This document shows, in pieces, positions 48,560 to 56,524 of a stretch of 64,000 nt of DNA. The notes under the pieces are model-generated. The model did no database searches. It had not been told where the DNA came from and saw only the letters and a list, made by a program, of their open reading frames with translations. Source of the DNA: a virus. Where the stretch lies: positions 62,001 to 126,000 of IMG/VR virus record IMGVR_UViG_3300023181_000026; one strand, given 5' to 3'. A program made the translations under genes and the position numbers. Positions within the stretch are counted from its first letter, which is position 1, and each line of letters begins with the position of its first letter.

Positions 48560-48880
48560 ATGAAAAAGACAATTAGAGAGTATTTTAGTATAGAAGATTT
48601 AGATGGAATGGCAGTAGATGAAATGATAACTTATTTAAAATCCTTTAAAGAAAAACTTATAGAAAAAGGAATGTCAACAGCTAAATATTCTTTTGACAAA
48701 TGTTGGGAATGCGGATCAGACTGTATTGGTTCAGAATTTATTTTAGAAAGAGATGAAACTGAAGAAGAAATACAGGAAAGACTTGCTGCGCAACAAAAAG
48801 AATTTGAGGAGTTTAATAAAAGAATCCAAGCAAAAGAAATCGCCGAACTAAAAAGACTGAAAGAGAAATATGAGAAATAA
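48560..48880 (+). CDS. Hypothetical protein with CWECG pair
   Basis: The 106-residue product has an acidic helical N-terminus, a FDKCWECGSDCIG zinc-knuckle-like region (about 46-58) and a Glu-rich coiled coil to the end (EETEEEIQERLAAQQKEFEE). The function is unknown. Confidence 0.5.
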   Translation: MKKTIREYFSIEDLDGMAVDEMITYLKSFKEKLIEKGMSTAKYSFDKCWECGSDCIGSEFILERDETEEEIQERLAAQQKEFEEFNKRIQAKEIAELKRLKEKYEK

Positions 48881-48884
48881 AACA

Positions 48885-49034
48885 ATGAGAATAGAATTTA
48901 TCGGACGTAAAAAGACTAACAGAATGGAAGATTTTAATTACTATATCTCCCAGGTTGTAGCAGCAAATGACTTAGGAGATGCAATTCTAGAGTTAGAAAA
49001 GAAATATGTAGTAGTAGAAGTATTAAATAGCTAA
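48885..49034 (+). CDS. 49-residue hypothetical protein
   Basis: The frame MRIEFIGRKKTNRMEDFNYY ends VVEVLNS. It lies 4 nt after the previous stop and has protein-like composition. The function is unknown. Confidence 0.4.
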   Translation: MRIEFIGRKKTNRMEDFNYYISQVVAANDLGDAILELEKKYVVVEVLNS

Positions 49035-49045
49035 AAATAAAGAGT

Positions 49046-49228
49046 ATGGAACCATTAGAAAGACTTAAAGAGTTATATAAACTCCAAATAAAAAGCGAGT
49101 TTACACCATCTTATAAAAAGAATAGAGCAAGATATTTAACTTCCAGAGAGTTTGCTTTAGATTGTGAATTAGTCAGATTCAATCAAATAGATTTTATGGA
49201 ATATGAAGAAGATAATAGAAATGGTTAA
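49046..49228 (+). CDS. 60-residue hypothetical protein
   Basis: The product (MEPLERLKELYKLQIKSEFT) is charged and helical. It is 3 nt from the next gene. The function is unknown. Confidence 0.45.
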   Translation: MEPLERLKELYKLQIKSEFTPSYKKNRARYLTSREFALDCELVRFNQIDFMEYEEDNRNG

Positions 49229-49231
49229 GTC

Positions 49232-49426
49232 ATGAACATCAAGCAATTACTTGAATTTTCGCGCGAAAAATATAAAAACACAACTGTAAAAAACTTTCAA
49301 GGAAATCAGGTAAAAGTTATAGGAGAGATTAAATACAATAGTAAATTAAAAACAATAAGCTGTCTTTCTACTTGTTTAGCTAAGATTAATATCGATGAAG
49401 TAGAATGGGTGAGCGTAATAGAATAA
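49232..49426 (+). CDS. 64-residue hypothetical protein
   Basis: The product begins MNIKQLLEFSREKYKNTTVK and ends in a beta segment around CLSTCLAKINIDEVEWVSV. The function is unknown. Confidence 0.45.
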   Translation: MNIKQLLEFSREKYKNTTVKNFQGNQVKVIGEIKYNSKLKTISCLSTCLAKINIDEVEWVSVIE

Positions 49427-49430
49427 AATT

Positions 49431-49664
49431 ATGAAACATACATTAACAGATCCGCTTATATTAAGCGATACAAAATATGGGTATAAAGTAAACAAACCTT
49501 TACAATATGGTCAACAGAGTTTAGTTTCCTTACAGGTTGCAGAAGAAATAATTGGTGCGCTGAACGATGTTTTAGCTAATACTGCATGGAATAACATAGA
49601 AAAAAATTCTTTAACCAATGCCCAAGAAGTGCTTAGAAAATATAAGAACCATGATAACATTTAA
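49431..49664 (+). CDS. 77-residue hypothetical protein
   Basis: The product (MKHTLTDPLILSDTKYGYKV) has a short beta part and a helical end (EVLRKYKNHDNI). It overlaps the next start by 14 nt. The function is unknown. Confidence 0.45.
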   Translation: MKHTLTDPLILSDTKYGYKVNKPLQYGQQSLVSLQVAEEIIGALNDVLANTAWNNIEKNSLTNAQEVLRKYKNHDNI

Positions 49665-49815
49665 GACTAAATCTCTAACAGATAAGGATATAGACACAGG
49701 AGTTTATACAACCATGTTTCTATCTTTTGAGCGCGCCATAGAAAATGAACAGATAAAAGAAAAAGTTTTAGGGTATAAAGTAACAGAACAAGGAATAGTA
49801 ATTATATTAGAATGA
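49651..49815 (+). CDS. 54-residue hypothetical protein
   Basis: The ATG at 49651 is chosen (MITFKTKSLTDKDIDTGVYT). The product ends EQGIVIILE, overlapping the ATG of the next frame by 4 nt. The function is unknown. Confidence 0.4.
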   Translation: MITFKTKSLTDKDIDTGVYTTMFLSFERAIENEQIKEKVLGYKVTEQGIVIILE

Positions 49816-50233
49816 CGATATTTTTATCAGTTTTGTTATTATTTCTTATTTGTGCCGCACAAATTAAAGCACAAGAGCATAAAATAGCGTATTGGTATGA
49901 CGCAATAAATTCAGAACAGAAACAGGCATAAAAGTAAGACTGTATAATATAAACGCGCCAGAAAAAGGAGAACCTAAGAGTTATGAAGCAATTCAATTCA
50001 TGAGACAATTCAAAAAAGTAACAATAAAACTAGTAGACTTTGATAAATATGGAAGACAAGTTTGTAAAGTATATTATAAAGGTAAAGATTTAAGTTTACT
50101 CTTAGTACAAAAAGGATATGCTCAGATTTATTGGAAGTATTTTGATGGTAATGAATCTTTTTTGAAACGAAGTTCCTTCACAGCCCAAAATAAATGTAAG
50201 AAATTAAACTATGAAAAGTATAGAAGAAATTAA
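49812..50233 (+). pseudogene. Broken staphylococcal-nuclease-like secreted nuclease
   Basis: A 39-residue frame from 49812 (MTIFLSVLLLFLICAAQIKA) is a signal peptide plus HKIAYWYDA and stops at 49931. Another frame continues the fold: KVRLYNINAPEKGEP (with Arg and Glu of the SNase site, Asp to Asn) and FDKYGRQVCKVYYKG with the second Arg, ending at 50233. Between the two frames the DGDT segment is lost, so the gene looks broken by an indel. An internal start at 50000 would make only the C-terminal part. Confidence 0.55.
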
Positions 50234-50483
50234 AAACGAGGTTGCTGTAAACAATGGCTTTGTTGATTGGAGAGCTGTTATGTTTTATCATAAACAATCG
50301 CTAAATACAGAAGAGTTTTCAGAAATAGTAGATCAGGTAGCATATGAACACGCACAACAATGCTGCGATGAACAAATACGTGAATGCAAGGAAGGGATAA
50401 TCTTAAGCATTAGCAATATAACATACAGACGTAAAGCCGCTAATATTGTAGCGAACACCCCTAACGTAGTAACAACAAAGTAA
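50211..50483 (+). CDS. Hypothetical protein
   Basis: The 90-residue product (MKSIEEIKNEVAVNNGFVDW) is helical, with a CCDEQIRECKEG Cys cluster and a Thr/Asn-rich end. It starts inside the 3' end of the broken nuclease. The function is unknown. Confidence 0.5.
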   Translation: MKSIEEIKNEVAVNNGFVDWRAVMFYHKQSLNTEEFSEIVDQVAYEHAQQCCDEQIRECKEGIILSISNITYRRKAANIVANTPNVVTTK

Positions 50484-50484
50484 A

Positions 50485-50631
50485 ATGGAAAATAAAATAA
50501 AATGTTCAGGTAACTGTAAAGAGCATTCCGATATAGTAAAAAAAGTCTATGTTTTTGGATGGGGTTATTTTAATTATTGTAAAAATGCAATTGAAACGGA
50601 TATTAATAAGGGTTTAATAGTAACAGAATAA
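50485..50631 (+). CDS. 48-residue Cys-containing protein
   Basis: The frame MENKIKCSGNCKEHSDIVKK ends LIVTE. Three Cys residues (about 7, 11, 32) suggest a metal site. It is one nt after the preceding stop. The function is unknown. Confidence 0.4.
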   Translation: MENKIKCSGNCKEHSDIVKKVYVFGWGYFNYCKNAIETDINKGLIVTE

Positions 50632-50635
50632 AATT

Positions 50636-50854
50636 ATGACACCAAAAGAAAAAGCAATAGAATTAGCAGAAAGTCTTCACAGTATTAATAATTCTGACGG
50701 TCTAATGGATAATGTAGAACTTATTTGTAAGACAGTTATTGATACTCTTGAAAGTGTTGTAGGCTCTCAAAGGTATGTAAGGACACAACATGAAAATGAT
50801 ACTTTAGATTTTTGGGAAAAAGTGGCTATAGAGGCAAAAAAACTTAAATTTTAA
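50636..50854 (+). CDS. Hypothetical helical protein
   Basis: The 72 residues (MTPKEKAIELAESLHSINNS) recall the opening of the protein at 47393. It is mostly helical and acidic. The function is unknown. Confidence 0.5.
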   Translation: MTPKEKAIELAESLHSINNSDGLMDNVELICKTVIDTLESVVGSQRYVRTQHENDTLDFWEKVAIEAKKLKF

Positions 50855-50857
50855 ATT

Positions 50858-51091
50858 ATGGAACGCATACTATCAATTTCTAAATCGACGGGGAAAGGTC
50901 AACAACCAAAACTAGAAATAAAAATAACAGGAGATCAATGGGCTATAGTACATCTATGGGGCTCTACTTATTATACAGAAGTGAGTGATAATATTCCTAA
51001 GAGTTCTATCCGTTCTTTAGCTTTAGACTTTTTCCGCCAAAAAAATGTGGAAAAATATGTTAACATGGAGTTAAAAACTGTATTTGAGTAG
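50858..51091 (+). CDS. Hypothetical protein
   Basis: The 77-residue product (MERILSISKSTGKGQQPKLE) is beta-rich in the first half, with a basic IRSLALDFFRQKNVEKYV helix. The function is unknown. Confidence 0.45.
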   Translation: MERILSISKSTGKGQQPKLEIKITGDQWAIVHLWGSTYYTEVSDNIPKSSIRSLALDFFRQKNVEKYVNMELKTVFE

Positions 51092-51128
51092 TAATAAAAC
51101 ACTAAATTTGCTAACAAGAATTAAAATT

Positions 51129-51377
51129 ATGAAAATAACAATAGGAAATATATTTACAAGCCTTCTGTTTATACTATGGCTTATATGGACGGTTTATGTG
51201 TTCAAAAGATTTTTTAAATATCACATAAAAAATTTGACAAAAGACACTCCTCCAGTAACATTCATAGAAGCTCTTTGGTGGTTGATAAATATATTTGTTC
51301 CAATAGGTGTTTTAGTTTGTTGGATAATTATAAAAATTATAGAGTTTGTTAGTATTAATTGGGATAAAAGTATTTAA
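51129..51377 (+). CDS. Two-TM membrane protein
   Basis: The ATG at 51129 is selected over a TTG at 51084 because a TAAATTTG -7-like box lies between (51104-51111; TTTG at 16 bp). The 82-residue product has hydrophobic segments at about 8-25 and 46-70. It could be a host-membrane protein; the role is unknown. Confidence 0.5.
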   Translation: MKITIGNIFTSLLFILWLIWTVYVFKRFFKYHIKNLTKDTPPVTFIEALWWLINIFVPIGVLVCWIIIKIIEFVSINWDKSI

Positions 51378-51378
51378 A

Positions 51379-51696
51379 ATGAAAACAAATGTTTATTTAG
51401 GAATTGCTATTAGAATAATAGTTTTATTTGTAGTGGGGATGATATCTACATTTATTCCAAACCAACTAAGAGACTTCTTTGGAGACACTCCATTTAAAAC
51501 AATAACTGTAGACAGCTCTATTTATAGTTATTCAATAAACAATGATGGCAGTATTGATCAAAATTGGATATGGGGAGCAAGACACTATTGGTATTTTAAC
51601 ATGATGCTTCTTTTATTTTTGTTGTCATTATTAAATGTAATAGTTTCAATAAGAAATTTAGTTTTAAAGAATTATCCTGAAAGTTTTAAAAAATAG
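51379..51696 (+). CDS. Two-TM membrane protein
   Basis: The ATG at 51379 follows the previous stop by 1 nt. The 105-residue product has segments at about 5-25 and 76-98, with a soluble loop containing FFGDTPFKTITVDSS. The function is unknown. Confidence 0.5.
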   Translation: MKTNVYLGIAIRIIVLFVVGMISTFIPNQLRDFFGDTPFKTITVDSSIYSYSINNDGSIDQNWIWGARHYWYFNMMLLLFLLSLLNVIVSIRNLVLKNYPESFKK

Positions 51697-51704
51697 ATAA
51701 AAAT

Positions 51705-52028
51705 ATGAAAAAAGTTTTATTAATAATAGCAATAGCGGGTTCATTAATTTCATGTGAGTCGCCCAAAGATGAATATTACACAGCAACTAAACATGTATGT
51801 AATTGTCAAGAAATAGAAAAATTACAAGCTTTTATGAACAGTAAAGTTATTAAGGCTTCTAATAATATGTCTGATGAAGAGATGGAAGATGTAATAGCAG
51901 AATTAAGAAGAACTGCTATAGAAATATATTGTCCTCAAAGACCTGTTCCTCACATTAGAAAAGCAGGAGAAAGGTGGGGAGAAATAGACTTCACTAAAGT
52001 AGATTCTTGTCAATTTATAATGTATTAG
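51705..52028 (+). CDS. Lipoprotein
   Basis: The 107-residue protein has MKKVLLIIAIAGSLISCESP (lipobox ISC, Cys17) and a small soluble domain with paired Cys (KHVCNCQEIEK). It is likely surface- or periplasm-anchored. It may modulate host adsorption or exclusion; this is inference. Confidence 0.65.
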   Translation: MKKVLLIIAIAGSLISCESPKDEYYTATKHVCNCQEIEKLQAFMNSKVIKASNNMSDEEMEDVIAELRRTAIEIYCPQRPVPHIRKAGERWGEIDFTKVDSCQFIMY

Positions 52029-52043
52029 AAAATTAAATAAAAT

Positions 52044-52937
52044 ATGAGTAAAAATCTGTATTACAAAATACAAACACTGCCACAGACAGCAGAACTAAAG
52101 ACTGAATCAAGAGAATTCAGTATATTTAGAAATAAGAATAGAGACTTAAAGACAGGAGAATTACTATCTGAAAAAGACACCTTAGAGCTTTATTATAAGA
52201 GTGCGGGGAAAAACCCTCTTGTAGGGGCTATTTACAGTCTATCAGTTGGGTTCGTAGATGAAGAAAGTCAAGTAATAAGGGTTAAGGTTTTTAAGGGATC
52301 TGAGAGGTCTATTCTACAATCTTTTATCAATACTTGTAATGATGAGTTCTTTAAGGGGTTTAAATTAACAAGTTTTAATTTCTCTTTTATTCTGCCGTTT
52401 CTAAGAAGTAGAATGCTTATAAATGGTATGAAGTTAGAATTACCTGATGGACTTATAGATATAGGACGCAAACCTTGGACTATCAGCGGGTTAGACGTAC
52501 AAGATCAATATAAAGGAGTAGGGTGGTATCAGAATTCTTTAGAAGAATTGGCTTATATATGTGGACTAGATACTGATTTTATTAAAGGAGAGGATGTTTA
52601 TTCGGTTTTTTTAGAAGGCGGCGAAAAACAATTAGAACAGAGTATTATAAATGAAACTATTGCTTTAATAAACTGCCACAGAATTATAATAGGAGAAGAA
52701 AAGTGTGAAGAATATACCTCTAAAGTTGAGTTAGTTGGAGAGGTTGAAGAAAAGAAATTAGGTTTAATGGATAGAATCTTCGCAAAAGGAGAGCTTACAA
52801 AAGATTTAGAAAAAGAGCTTCTAGATAAGATAAAAGACTATTCTAAAGAAGAAAAACAAGAAGTGGTTGAAATTCTTAAAGGCACTTTAGGTACAAGAAA
52901 AGTAAATGCGGCATTAATTAAAAGAATTATAAAATAG
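52044..52937 (+). CDS. PolB-like exonuclease-fold protein lacking catalytic acids
   Basis: The 297 residues follow the predicted PolB-related 3'-5' exonuclease family: YKIQTLPQTAEL (motif I, normally FDIETLP), a strand-helix block around GAIYSLSVGFVD, FNFSFILPFLRSRMLINGM (motif II, normally NIKGFDIPFL), LDVQDQYK (Asp kept) and a C-terminal helix where the YC..D motif reads IINETIALI. Motif I Asp and Glu, motif II Asp and motif III Asp are thus replaced. The fold is likely kept but nuclease activity is probably lost. It neighbours an intact-looking RecB-like nuclease. Confidence 0.6.
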   Translation: MSKNLYYKIQTLPQTAELKTESREFSIFRNKNRDLKTGELLSEKDTLELYYKSAGKNPLVGAIYSLSVGFVDEESQVIRVKVFKGSERSILQSFINTCNDEFFKGFKLTSFNFSFILPFLRSRMLINGMKLELPDGLIDIGRKPWTISGLDVQDQYKGVGWYQNSLEELAYICGLDTDFIKGEDVYSVFLEGGEKQLEQSIINETIALINCHRIIIGEEKCEEYTSKVELVGEVEEKKLGLMDRIFAKGELTKDLEKELLDKIKDYSKEEKQEVVEILKGTLGTRKVNAALIKRIIK

Positions 52938-53582
52938 ATGATAGTATTACCTAAAAAGAAAAAGATTAATGGAGAAGAGAGTTTTTATTTATCTTATTCT
53001 CAAATATCATCATATTTAAAATATAAAAAGGATTATTATTCTTCATATTTTTACGGGACACCTTTTACAGGCAACTCTTATACAAAATTTGGAGGAAATA
53101 TAGGAGAAGCTTTAGAAAAGAATGATTTTTCTCAATATGACCAAGAAGAAAGAGTATTTTTAGCTAGTTTGCCGAGATATGATGAATTTGAAAGAGAAAT
53201 AAATCTTAAATTGCCTAACGGTGTGTATGTTACAGGATTTATAGATTCAAATACAAAATGCCTTAGTAAGATACTAGATTATAAAACGGGAAGCGAATCA
53301 AAGAAGACAGAGTATGATGACCCAATGAAGTATTTACAAATACCTTTATATGCGGCGGCAATAGAGCAAGAGACAGGAATTATTCCAGAAGATTGCAAAG
53401 TTGTTTTGATAGGGAGATCAGGAAACGGCTTTAATAATGAAGAGTTAAAACTTACAAAAGAGCATTGGATAATAGAACTTTCTGTTAACAAGAAAGAAGT
53501 AGAAAATGCAATAAAAGTTGCAACAGAAGTTTCAGAACAAATATCAAAAGAATATCAGCTATTTAAAAAACTTAACTCATAA
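52938..53582 (+). CDS. PD-(D/E)XK nuclease, Cas4/RecB-like
   Basis: The 214-residue protein has the RecB-family core: YLSYSQISSYLKYKKDYY near the N-terminus, GFIDSNTKCLSKILDYKTG (about 103-121) with the D-(D/E)XK residues, and the Q-x-x-x-Y motif YLQIPLYAAAIEQETG. It starts at the stop of the exonuclease-fold gene, so the two are co-expressed. It is a likely DNA end-processing nuclease in recombination or replication. Confidence 0.75.
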   Translation: MIVLPKKKKINGEESFYLSYSQISSYLKYKKDYYSSYFYGTPFTGNSYTKFGGNIGEALEKNDFSQYDQEERVFLASLPRYDEFEREINLKLPNGVYVTGFIDSNTKCLSKILDYKTGSESKKTEYDDPMKYLQIPLYAAAIEQETGIIPEDCKVVLIGRSGNGFNNEELKLTKEHWIIELSVNKKEVENAIKVATEVSEQISKEYQLFKKLNS

Positions 53583-53588
53583 TCAAGA

Positions 53589-53819
53589 ATGGAAACAATA
53601 GAAGGAGATGTTAAATCACAGCCAGTTGATAAAAAGCCTAAATCTAAGATAAAAATAGACATATCTTTTATAAGATGGGTAATAGGAATGACAATAGCTT
53701 TTCTTTCAATAAGCCCTATAGTAAATGAGGTTAATTGGGTTAGGTGGTTAGCGGGAATAGTTTTAGCAACTTGTATTAACGGAACAATAAGAATTAAAAA
53801 CATTAAAATAAAATTTTAG
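53589..53819 (+). CDS. Small two-TM membrane protein
   Basis: The 76 residues have a basic N-terminus (KPKSKIKIDISFIRW) and two hydrophobic segments (about 33-48 and 51-67). The function is unknown. Confidence 0.5.
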   Translation: METIEGDVKSQPVDKKPKSKIKIDISFIRWVIGMTIAFLSISPIVNEVNWVRWLAGIVLATCINGTIRIKNIKIKF

Positions 53820-53823
53820 CATA

Positions 53824-54294
53824 ATGAAAAAACTAACAATAATAATAGCATTACTTTTATCATACATCTGTAATGCTCAATTAGGTTCAGATGTAACACA
53901 GGTTAATGTCATTCTTTCTGAGTCGGCGAGCATAGAAGTGATGCACAACACTGTAAACTTAGTAGTAGACACTGCTGATAAATATGAGAATGGTACTAAT
54001 AGTAATTTACCTTCTCACTTAAAAATAACCTCTACAGTAGATTATCAGCTGAATATGCAGCTTAGTAGTAATTTTACTGATGGTTCTAATTCTATTGCGG
54101 CGAATAAAGTGAATGTAACAGTTCAAGAACAAACAGTTGCTTTAAATACTAACCAAACTAATCTTCTTCCTTCAAATGCAGCCTGTATAGCAAGGTATTT
54201 AGATGTTAACTATACTTTGGAAGGTGGAAATCATTTACTTCTTCCTGCCTCCACTTATACAGCTCAATTAACTTACACCTTAATGCCGCAATAA
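53824..54294 (+). CDS. Secreted beta-sandwich protein
   Basis: The 156 residues start with a Sec signal peptide (MKKLTIIIALLLSYICNAQL, cleavage near residue 18) and then a Thr/Val/Asn-rich beta sequence with two internal similar halves (LSESASIEVMHNTVNLVV and LNTNQTNLLPSNAACI). It resembles small exported Ig-like/pilin-type proteins of Bacteroidota. It is an early-arm gene rather than a virion gene, so a role at the host surface is inferred. Confidence 0.65.
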   Translation: MKKLTIIIALLLSYICNAQLGSDVTQVNVILSESASIEVMHNTVNLVVDTADKYENGTNSNLPSHLKITSTVDYQLNMQLSSNFTDGSNSIAANKVNVTVQEQTVALNTNQTNLLPSNAACIARYLDVNYTLEGGNHLLLPASTYTAQLTYTLMPQ

Positions 54295-54296
54295 AA

Positions 54297-54851
54297 ATGA
54301 TACTAGACAAAACACAAAAAGCCTATGAAGATATATTAAATCTTCTTGAAAAACACAAAGGTTTGCATAGCTATGATGTAGAGAATCTTAAACAGAAATC
54401 TCAAAACCACCTATTCGGCCTAAAACTGAAAGAAACCTACGGACTTGAAATAAATGAAAAGGCTATATCTTCAACAACTTGGAACACCTTTGGAGATTAT
54501 AGAAGTATAGGAATGTGGGGAGAAAAATACAGAAGAACAATAAGTTGGTCAGTGGATGGGAGGCAACCAGATGATGAAATGCTTTTAAAGATAGGATTCT
54601 CTACAGGAGCATATATGTTTGGTCAAGACTACCCTAAAGAAATATTCACGCAATTTTGGCAAGATTTAAGATCTTATAGTCCTAAATATACAGATGAAGT
54701 TAATAATTGTCTTTATTTTGACTTAGAAAACGCGGCAGAAGTTTTTAATAATTTTGATAAAATCTTAGCAAAACATAGAGAAATTAATAATGAGGACGCT
54801 AAAGTTAGGAGAAGAAAACAATTAGAGGCAGAGTTAGAAAAATTAAAATAG
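54297..54851 (+). CDS. Hypothetical protein
   Basis: The 184-residue product (MILDKTQKAYEDILNLLEKH) is helical at both ends, with a middle IGMWGEKYRRTISWSVDGRQ and a basic C-terminus (RRRKQLEAELEKLK). No family is recognised. Confidence 0.5.
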   Translation: MILDKTQKAYEDILNLLEKHKGLHSYDVENLKQKSQNHLFGLKLKETYGLEINEKAISSTTWNTFGDYRSIGMWGEKYRRTISWSVDGRQPDDEMLLKIGFSTGAYMFGQDYPKEIFTQFWQDLRSYSPKYTDEVNNCLYFDLENAAEVFNNFDKILAKHREINNEDAKVRRRKQLEAELEKLK

Positions 54852-54878
54852 GTATAAAATGAAACTAAAAGAAATAGT

Positions 54879-55214
54879 ATGAGTGTAAAAACAGGATTAA
54901 ACGATGAGCAAGTAAAATACATAACAGACTTTGCTTTAGAAGAAGGGTATGTAGAGGCAGATTTTTCCGAGGATGATTTTTATGAATATCTCAGAGAATG
55001 CGATAAAGTTGGTGAAGTTGATAATGATGAAAGAAGGCATTGGGAAGAGTACATTTCAATTGTAGAGATAGGTGGAAGATACTTTGGCTTTCATGATGCA
55101 CACAGTAGCGGCGATATGTCTGCAAGAGAAAAAGGTTTTGAACCAGATGATATGATATCCGAATATGAGCCACAAGAAATAAAAACAATAACTTATAAAT
55201 TAAAGAAAGTATAA
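54879..55214 (+). CDS. Acidic hypothetical protein
   Basis: The 111 residues (MSVKTGLNDEQVKYITDFAL) include EDDFYEYLRECDKVGEVDND and a GGRYFGFHDAHSSGDMSARE stretch. The form recurs in phage accessory regions without a known role. Confidence 0.5.
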   Translation: MSVKTGLNDEQVKYITDFALEEGYVEADFSEDDFYEYLRECDKVGEVDNDERRHWEEYISIVEIGGRYFGFHDAHSSGDMSAREKGFEPDDMISEYEPQEIKTITYKLKKV

Positions 55215-55215
55215 A

Positions 55216-55707
55216 ATGAAAAAATTATTAGTATTAGGAGCATTAGCTTTGGTGTTCGTTTCGGTGTCAACTGTTATGGTTGTAAAAAGTATTCAGTTTG
55301 ATAAAGCTTGTGCGGGATTTTTAGAAAGAGCTTCTAATGCGACTACTACAGAAACAGCTTTAGCCGAACTTAAAAAAGCAACCACTTATTTAGAAGGAAA
55401 TAAGCTAACCGCAGGATATACATCAGTTCTTTGGCAAACACCAGATGAAGATATAAATTTTTGGTATACAAACATTAAATCGGCGGAAAAAGAATTAGAA
55501 AAAGTAGACTCTAAAACAACAGCATTAGAAAAGACCAACATATTGATGAAGTTAAGAGAAACTTTAATTGAAAAAGGAGATAAATCAGACCGTGTCTCAG
55601 TACCTAGAGGTCTTTCTAGATATCCAAATAATTTACCTCTTGGGGCACTTTGGTTATTATCGTTAATTCCTATGATAATCTTAATTGTTATTTGGAGTAA
55701 AGAATAA
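55216..55707 (+). CDS. Membrane protein of LemA/LPXTG-like topology
   Basis: The 163 residues have a signal-anchor TM (about 3-22), a helical periplasmic or cytoplasmic domain with TTTETALAELKKATTYLEGN and KSAEKELEKVDSKTTA, and a C-terminal TM (about 142-160). The topology N-TM-helices-C-TM is common in phage-encoded membrane proteins. The function is unknown. Confidence 0.5.
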   Translation: MKKLLVLGALALVFVSVSTVMVVKSIQFDKACAGFLERASNATTTETALAELKKATTYLEGNKLTAGYTSVLWQTPDEDINFWYTNIKSAEKELEKVDSKTTALEKTNILMKLRETLIEKGDKSDRVSVPRGLSRYPNNLPLGALWLLSLIPMIILIVIWSKE

Positions 55708-55744
55708 CAAAATTTATTAACTCACTAATTTTATCTGTTATCTA

Positions 55745-55776
55745 TTTGTGAGAATGAAATAAAAGATTTATATTTG
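55745..55776 (+). promoter_or_regulatory. Promoter of a short terminator-ended RNA
   Basis: TTTG (745-748) and TATATTTG (55769-55776) are separated by 20 bp. It lies in the gap after a gene, transcribing a short untranslated stretch. Confidence 0.7.
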
Positions 55777-55782
55777 CTCTTA

Positions 55783-55901
55783 TAAATTAGGCGACCATAG
55801 ACAAAGAGTGGCGCGGTAAACGATAGCCTTGTAATGAGGGTCGAGTTATCAAAAAAATAAAGAGAGTAAGTTGCTTCCCCCGAGCTTCTTCTCTCTTTTT
55901 T
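55783..55901 (+). ncRNA. Structured small RNA of about 120 nt
   Basis: The region from the promoter to the terminator lacks a gene. CGACC (near 55792) can pair with GGTCG (near 55839), and inside, ACAA/TTGT with GGC/GCC form a second arm, giving a branched fold. A terminator stem AGAGAG/CTCTCT closes the RNA at 55859-55901. The shape is that of a stand-alone small RNA or attenuator for 55930. Confidence 0.45.
55859..55901 (+). terminator. Intrinsic terminator of the small RNA
   Basis: AAAGAGAG and CTCTCTTT flank a loop containing a TTCCCCC run, followed by a T-tract. It lies 28 nt before the next gene. Confidence 0.7.
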
Positions 55902-55929
55902 AATGCAAAATTAATTAAACACATAATAA

Positions 55930-56178
55930 ATGAAAGCAGTTTACGAAAAATATTGCGGGAAAGAAATTAAAACAGGAAATTACAGCGGACAAGTAGCAGG
56001 ATACAGTGAAGACAAAGTTATTCTAGCTGTTGAAGGTAATCCTATACCTTCATTTAAAAGACTAGATAAAGATTCTTGGGTTGAAGATCAATGGAGAGCA
56101 GGAAATCATCGTTTTGTCTATTCTGATGAATCGGCTATTGAACGTTATTTAGGAGTGAAAGGTATGTATGGCAAATAA
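55930..56178 (+). CDS. Hypothetical protein
   Basis: The 82-residue product (MKAVYEKYCGKEIKTGNYSG) has a beta-rich GQVAGYSEDKVILAVEGNPI like a small SH3/KOW barrel and a helical end. It is preceded by the small RNA and terminator, so expression may be controlled by attenuation. It overlaps the next gene by 11 nt. Confidence 0.5.
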   Translation: MKAVYEKYCGKEIKTGNYSGQVAGYSEDKVILAVEGNPIPSFKRLDKDSWVEDQWRAGNHRFVYSDESAIERYLGVKGMYGK

Positions 56179-56524
56179 AGGATGGTATAGCTTACAGGAT
56201 ATTTCAGATTTGAGTGAATTAAAGTTTGATAATGTTTATTATCGCGCGCGGAAACTAAAATTAAAACCAAGAAGAATATCTCACGCTCATTATTATAATG
56301 AGCAGCAAAAAGAAGCTATTATAAACTATATTCCGCATAAAAAACCGAATCAAAAAAACAATAGAAAGAAAATAACTTATATAGAGTTTTTCTTTAAACA
56401 AGGTACAGCTACAAAAGTTGCAGAAACGTTAAATACAAGTAGATACTATGTGCAACTGGCAGTTGAAGAGTGGTATAAAGATGGTTGTATCACTGTAGAA
56501 AGTAAGATGAATAATGAGAGATAA
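56168..56524 (+). CDS. HTH DNA-binding protein
   Basis: The 118 residues contain DISDLSELKFDNVYYRARKL (about 9-28), an HTH-like unit, and a second one in ATKVAETLNTSRYYVQLAVE (about 79-98). The middle is basic (KKPNQKNNRKKIT). It overlaps both neighbours. It is a possible regulator. Confidence 0.5.
   Translation: MANKGWYSLQDISDLSELKFDNVYYRARKLKLKPRRISHAHYYNEQQKEAIINYIPHKKPNQKNNRKKITYIEFFFKQGTATKVAETLNTSRYYVQLAVEEWYKDGCITVESKMNNER

Noticed and set aside
49431-49664. Alternative upstream start of the 49651 frame at 49618
   Set aside because: The earlier start overlaps the previous gene by 47 nt and adds a low-quality N-terminus, so 49651 is preferred.
49812-50233. Programmed frameshift in the nuclease-like gene
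   Set aside because: No slippery heptamer in the zero frame precedes the stop, and the missing DGDT motif argues for a real indel or error.
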